In this document: positions 30,901-32,331 of the stretch, piece after piece
Position numbering within the stretch: position 1 is the first letter of the stretch
How the letters are laid out: each line of letters starts with the position of its first letter
NCBI GenBank assembly: GCA_017646005.1
Contig: JAGCNJ010000014.1
Location: forward strand, 1 to 32,331
Direction of reading: 5' to 3'
DNA from: Clostridia bacterium
GTDB taxonomy: Bacteria; Bacillota; Clostridia; Oscillospirales; CAG-272
DNA length: 32,331 bases
Made by a program: the position numbers and the translations under genes
Notes under the pieces: model-generated
Seen by the model: only the letters and a program-made list of their open reading frames with translations
What the model was told of the DNA's origin: nothing
The model's database searches: none

Positions 30901-32331
30901 CAAGACCTACAGAAATGAGGTATTCGATAAATTCCTTACATGGGATGAAAACAAAAATGTTACCGGCTTTGTTACAGACTACTTCACGTACTTTGATAAA
31001 AAGGCCAATGAGCAAAAAATCGGCGACGGTCTACACCCGAACGAAGCAGGTCACGAAATAATGGCTGACTTCTTTGAAAAAGAGCTTGAAAAGGCAGGCG
31101 TTGTAAAATACGTTAAGTACACAACAACAACGATTAACGCAGTAAGCGAAAATATGGGTACTGTAACAGTTGGCAGCGGAGAAGCTGCCGAAACAGTAAT
31201 TGCAACGGAAGTAACAGGCACAAATATCACCCTTACAGCAACAGCAAATGCAGGCTACAAGCTCGAGGGCTGGTATGATATCACAAACGGAAAGAACGTA
31301 CTTCTTTCCCGTGAAACAAGCTTCGTATATACAGCAAATAAAGATGCAAAAATCGAAGCAAGATTTATGGATGAAACCATAAGCATTCCCGTTAAGCTTC
31401 GTGCATTTGTAGGCAAGGACAGCGGCGGATTCATTTCTGTAAACGGCAATACAGAAGAAGACGTAAACGATTACGTAAACGGCTCAAGCACTCAGGAGCT
31501 TACAGCAGTACCTGAAGAAGGCTATGTGTTCGCATACTGGAAGAGAGTATCCTGCCAGAGTGGAACAGAAATCTTTATGAGCGCAGACGCAACACTTAAC
31601 GCAGCGCCTTTGGGAAATGCAGTATACTATATGCCTGTATTCGTATCCGAGGGAACAACACTTAACCTTTACCTCGATGCACAGGAGCTTATCCTCGGAA
31701 CAGAAGAGCCTGAAATTCCGTCCCGACTCGGATACACCGGAACCGGATGGAATCAGGTATCCGAAGGAGAAATAGTAAACGTCTTCAAACCCGTATACGT
31801 AAGAGCAGATGCAACAACAGTGCTCACAATCGTATATGCAAACGCTGAACCGGTAGAAATTGCTTTCAAGTATGACGATCAGATAAGCATTATCGGTACA
31901 CTTGACAATCCTATCTGGACACTTACCGCAAACGGAGAAGAAACGATAATCTCCTTCGATAAGAAATTCACATTCGGAGCAGCGTTCACAAGTAATATCA
32001 CACTTACAGAAACTGCAAACGATAACGGAGCAACTGCAAACGTAAACGGCGTAGAAGCGGTATACGACAGCGGAGCAAAGCTTATCAAGTTCGTAGCAAT
32101 GTTCACACTTCCCAAGGAAGCAATACTCAACGAGCGCGGTATACTTCTTACAAACGACGCAGATGTAGCAGATGATATGGAGCTTAATACACCCAATCTC
32201 ATCGTAGGACGAGTAAACTCCGATCCTGCGACGGCAACAAAGACCTTCATCATCAATAAGACACAGGTAAATGCAGGCGACACCTGGTACGGCAGACCCT
32301 ATATCGTATATACTGAGGGCGGCGTAACCAA
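27902..32331 (+). CDS. Giant secreted multidomain protein with SGNH hydrolase domain, 3' end outside window
   Basis: One uninterrupted frame of 1,476 codons runs to the window edge, with no stop or frameshift. Residues from ATG 27902: signal peptide 1-28 (ends VVSFAAEA); module R1 about 33-226; R2 about 246-444; InlB-like B-repeat about 460-540 (GYKFMGWYD); R3 about 549-742; Big_2-like Ig domain 750-835; SGNH hydrolase about 852-1067 with Ser861 (FLGDSITAG), GGINDFG, D1042 and H1045 (GDGLHPNEAGH); second B-repeat about 1075-1155 (GYKLEGWYD); a third, weaker one 1165-1255 (GYVFAYW); then an unrecognised strand-rich region to the edge. Any cell-wall anchor would lie beyond it. AGGAGG is 10 bases before 27902; an ATG at 27896 (4 bases) is the alternative start. 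Likely an extracellular carbohydrate esterase; substrate unknown. Divergent from an AraC regulator. Confidence 0.9.
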   Translation, partial: MKKLISAIVILTLTVIIMSAAAVVSFAAEAPVAEWNLWTSEGYLKDVSKMASAECDTSLRACTFTALRGQNMTFTSATADERTALLNNVEYVHEGCGEDCEDHIKYMVITYSNPDGLTHFTQQDNAKNNTGSGSVQRKIPLKNTGDAYYSVIVNVSGDNATGGTLLRSKSTSAPTIMFYPTSGGSNKDTVYTMNFRSLAFTKTLDDAKAYCEGLWETGDSIAYHIDNEDGSTTGDLVIPEQSESTFEFDLYDSYKSGDELLLNYTGFLEEGYDDTEEAFHIKGTGSNRNTAFMFAPSTLNTDYNLALRKYMFSNDSDINYLVITYKNPDEWISLQHYYDYVDDAGKTQRIRSNAKMLKTEGTDYYSVILDLTGKHIFFPTNYVNSTTGPMMTFYPFNELASASTDEYDLYIRSFALTETLDEAKAYCEGLWESGDAVGYHVSDGTTTGTLFTPEAPVPMIDVTITAENGNVTVGGEAAAEQYAQGSELTLVATPADGYKFMGWYDVTGGLAPVGKYDLLSTNATYEFTVSEEIEITARFESEKRSDPIFVYDLYNNRETHKHVIHANNFTTSIYDSANEAYRVTGSGAQKEISFSLNSNSVDTSDAATEARAELIAIEKDIGYMVITYRNPDELANMSRRYINNIAGKDHYVYESFELGKSGDKYYSVIVDVSGERLWFRTNTAANQSQIALYPFMSLSEDDSETYALYFRQVALTKTLDDAKAYCEKLFATYESDGYHTVGGDLVEAPRLKLKLDKHVYRMSVGDELTLGVTVDKDDATITYESSNTSVATVAEVKGEYVITAVGYGVAEITVEGTKGEYIGADKIKIYVNDISPITVEKVADAPVAPATKPIISFLGDSITAGSNTDKTYHSYLADRLYITVDKQGQSGSNIAGPGSNDQDSFIERVPKIKEDTDLIFVLGGINDFGQNAGTLERFVPGIRTLIESLITRFPNKPIVFSTPLQNGGYFSTTTNDASETLKQYVDEIEAACEEYGIPVIKTYRNEVFDKFLTWDENKNVTGFVTDYFTYFDKKANEQKIGDGLHPNEAGHEIMADFFEKELEKAGVVKYVKYTTTTINAVSENMGTVTVGSGEAAETVIATEVTGTNITLTATANAGYKLEGWYDITNGKNVLLSRETSFVYTANKDAKIEARFMDETISIPVKLRAFVGKDSGGFISVNGNTEEDVNDYVNGSSTQELTAVPEEGYVFAYWKRVSCQSGTEIFMSADATLNAAPLGNAVYYMPVFVSEGTTLNLYLDAQELILGTEEPEIPSRLGYTGTGWNQVSEGEIVNVFKPVYVRADATTVLTIVYANAEPVEIAFKYDDQISIIGTLDNPIWTLTANGEETIISFDKKFTFGAAFTSNITLTETANDNGATANVNGVEAVYDSGAKLIKFVAMFTLPKEAILNERGILLTNDADVADDMELNTPNLIVGRVNSDPATATKTFIINKTQVNAGDTWYGRPYIVYTEGGVT
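27990..28580 (+). repeat. Protein module R1 of the giant secreted protein
   Basis: First copy of a roughly 195-residue module. Landmarks: EWNLWTSEGY at the start, KYMVITYSNPDGL, YYSVIVNVSG, TIMFYP, and the end block LAFTKTLDDAKAYCEGLWETG followed by YH. Confidence 0.75.
28636..29232 (+). repeat. Protein module R2 of the giant secreted protein
   Basis: Second copy. Same landmarks in the same order: FEFDLYDSY, NYLVITYKNPDEW, YYSVILDLTG, MMTFYPF, and FALTETLDEAKAYCEGLWESG followed by GYH. The end block is nearly identical to R1 at DNA level too (28511-28548 and 29159-29196). Confidence 0.75.
29544..30126 (+). repeat. Protein module R3 of the giant secreted protein
   Basis: Third copy, separated from R2 by an InlB-like repeat. 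Landmarks: FVYDLYNN, GYMVITYRNPDEL, YYSVIVDVSG, IALYPF, and VALTKTLDDAKAYCEKLFATY followed by GYH. Confidence 0.75.

Noticed and set aside
27896..32331. Possible frameshifted or decayed gene, since only short minus-strand frames fill this region
   Set aside because: Codon-by-codon reading shows one plus-strand frame without any stop to the window edge; it only lacks its terminator codon because the window ends.

Overview
The window looks like a chromosomal segment of an endospore-forming member of the Clostridia (Bacillota). The evidence is a complete spoIIAA-spoIIAB-sigF operon, a YlmC/YmxH-type sporulation protein, an FtsK/SpoIIIE translocase, a Bacillota-type L10 leader in front of rplJ-rplL, TTGACA/TATAAT promoters with 17-base spacers, strong GGAGG ribosome binding sites and moderate GC. 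I cannot name genus or family from sequence alone. I saw no tRNA, rRNA, insertion sequence or CRISPR array, and there is no gene-free stretch above about 230 bases.

Layout. (1) 1-3548, plus strand: the end of an SGNH esterase, a nitrilase-glycerophosphodiesterase fusion, and a glycerol-1-phosphate dehydrogenase that has its own promoter inside the end of the fusion gene. (2) 8265-3587, minus strand: a five-gene operon of GT2-GtrA membrane glycosyltransferase, phosphodiester glycosidase, HD hydrolase, nucleotidyltransferase and small membrane zinc-ribbon protein. (3) 16522-8340, minus strand: an eight-gene housekeeping run of ftsK/spoIIIE, tmk, GNAT, DJ-1/PfpI, 5-formyl-THF cyclo-ligase, CPBP protease, mltG and ylmC. 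(4) 16571-18537, plus: two half-size TSUP transporter genes, then the L10-leader-controlled rplJ-rplL operon. (5) 19738-18532, minus: a cytoplasmic BNR/sialidase-like protein with a perfect sigma-A promoter. (6) 19766-21349, plus: the spoIIA operon. (7) 21365-25954, plus: a complete carbohydrate or polyol ABC importer whose binding protein has both a lipobox and a C-terminal membrane helix. (8) 25965-26872, plus: a lipoprotein gene. (9) 27669-26884, minus: an AraC-type regulator, divergent from (10) 27902 to the window end, plus: one uninterrupted secreted protein of more than 1,470 residues, open at the 3' edge, with three copies of an unrecognised roughly 200-residue module, InlB-like repeats, a Big_2-like domain and an SGNH esterase domain.

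How the genes may work together. The left-edge genes read as a phosphodiester/glycerophosphate salvage module: esterase, nitrilase-like amidase plus GDPD, then a dehydrogenase that would feed sn-glycerol 1-phosphate to dihydroxyacetone phosphate. The head group of phosphatidylglycerol and lipoteichoic acid has that stereochemistry, so the proposal is chemically coherent, but it is inference. At the right edge the AraC regulator and the giant secreted esterase face each other across a 232-base intergenic region with a direct repeat and a clear promoter, suggesting inducible production of a glycan-directed surface or secreted enzyme. The middle of the window is ordinary core genome.
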